The position numbers were made by a program, and so were the translations under genes. 64,000 bases of DNA from Thermococcus alcaliphilus (GTDB lineage: Archaea > Methanobacteriota_B > Thermococci > Thermococcales > Thermococcaceae). This document shows positions 63,587 to 64,000 of the stretch, piece by piece (the first letter of the stretch is position 1; each line of letters opens with the position of its first letter). The notes beneath the pieces were generated by a model that saw only the letters and a program-made list of their open reading frames with translations, did not search any database and had not been told where the DNA came from. The DNA lies in the NCBI RefSeq assembly GCF_024054535.1, contig NZ_JAMXLV010000023.1:1-64000 (forward strand), read 5' to 3'.

Positions 63587-64000
63587 TTAAATTTCTTTTG
63601 GCGGTACGAGAATGCCGAGTTCTGTGATTATTCCCCTTATGTATTTCCAAGGTGTTGCATCGAAAAGGTAGTTCCTTATTATTGTGTGGTTTCTCTTGAA
63701 CTTCCTCTCAGTAATCTTAACATCTTCAGCTTTTGCCTCTGGATGTATTTTAAAGCTCTCCGCCGCTACGTAGAAGGGAACTCCATTGTCATGGCAGGCA
63801 AGTGCAAGCAGGTAAGTTCCTGCTTTGTTAAAAACGTACCCGTCTTTGGTTATGTTGTCAGCTCCAACCAAGGCTAAAGTTGCTTTCTTTGCAAAAAGTC
63901 CTAGCTGAGCGTCTGTTATAACCTCAAAAGGTATCTCAAGTTCTTCAAGCTTTTTGGCAAGGAATAATCCTTCATAATCTGGTTCGCTCTCGGTTAAGAT
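63587..64000 (-). CDS. Ribose-1,5-bisphosphate isomerase / eIF2B-like protein (partial)
   Basis: The last 137 residues of an initiation-factor-2B-related isomerase, cut at its N-terminus by the window edge; the frame is open to base 64000. Seen: ESEPDYEGLFLAKKLEE, ITDAQLGLFAKKATLALVG, VGADNITKDGYVFNKAGT with the catalytic Asp, FYVAAESFK and a C-terminal PWKYIRGIITELGILVPP. That ending recalls archaeal R15P isomerase of the AMP-degradation pathway; aIF2B-like or MtnA relatives cannot be excluded from the fragment. It lies tail to tail with the racemase homologue. Confidence 0.82.
   Translation of the reverse strand: MLTESEPDYEGLFLAKKLEELEIPFEVITDAQLGLFAKKATLALVGADNITKDGYVFNKAGTYLLALACHDNGVPFYVAAESFKIHPEAKAEDVKITERKFKRNHTIIRNYLFDATPWKYIRGIITELGILVPPKEI

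Overview
The window looks like the chromosome of a hyperthermophilic archaeon of the order Thermococcales. The gene content is typical of that group: a tungsten formaldehyde:ferredoxin oxidoreductase, a GH57 4-alpha-glucanotransferase that matches the Thermococcus litoralis enzyme almost residue for residue as I remember it, LysW-type lysine synthesis, TtuA, Trm-G10, archaemetzincin and KaiC-like ATPases. Archaeal TATA boxes, strong GGAGGTG ribosome sites, dense ATGA overlaps and a Pyrococcus-type CRISPR repeat agree. This is inference from the sequence; no database search was run.

Layout. 1-12 kb: a CBS-domain protein with two tandem CPA2 antiporters, an FAD oxidoreductase, TtuA, the 4-alpha-glucanotransferase with a TATCAC-N5-GTGATA sugar operator, a polyprenol kinase-like protein, a HAD hydrolase, a third antiporter and an MfnA-type decarboxylase. 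12.3-14.1 kb: a CRISPR array of 19 repeats, transcribed leftward, with its leader on the right and no cas genes. 14.1-18.7 kb: a thiamine salvage and transport operon (permease, thiM, thiE, thiW, thiDN). 18.8-21.8 kb: Trm-G10, an MFS transporter and a PP-loop protein. 21.9-38.5 kb, rightward: an ACT-domain protein, argG-argH-carA-carB, homocitrate synthase, homoaconitase and homoisocitrate dehydrogenase, then lysW-X-Y-Z-J-K. 38.5-46.2 kb, leftward: a complete histidine operon that meets the lysine operon tail to tail. 46.3-54.2 kb: a CinA-like protein, pyruvate kinase, radical SAM and tiny membrane proteins, the W-enzyme FOR with a MoaD-like partner, a truncated fumarase, a glycosyltransferase and archaemetzincin. 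54.2-57.7 kb: a fluoride riboswitch heading a seven-gene operon that ends in the fluoride channel CrcB/FluC and a DUF190 protein. 57.8-64 kb: a DUF835 protein, CoaBC, a KaiC-like signalling cluster, an aspartate racemase homologue and the end of a ribose-1,5-bisphosphate isomerase-like gene.

The most notable points are these. (1) A 34-codon leader ORF ending Tyr-Tyr-His-His-His-stop lies between the promoter and the first gene of the histidine operon. It looks like an amino-acid-sensing leader peptide of the bacterial his type, and I know of no described case in Archaea. (2) The fluoride riboswitch controls five uncharacterised proteins in addition to CrcB and DUF190. (3) The argG and lysW promoters share an ungapped block of about 59 bp with a GTTGCATTTGCAAC-type palindrome, which points to one regulator for both pathways. 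(4) Homocitrate synthase and HisH lack any canonical start codon where family homology and the ribosome site place it.
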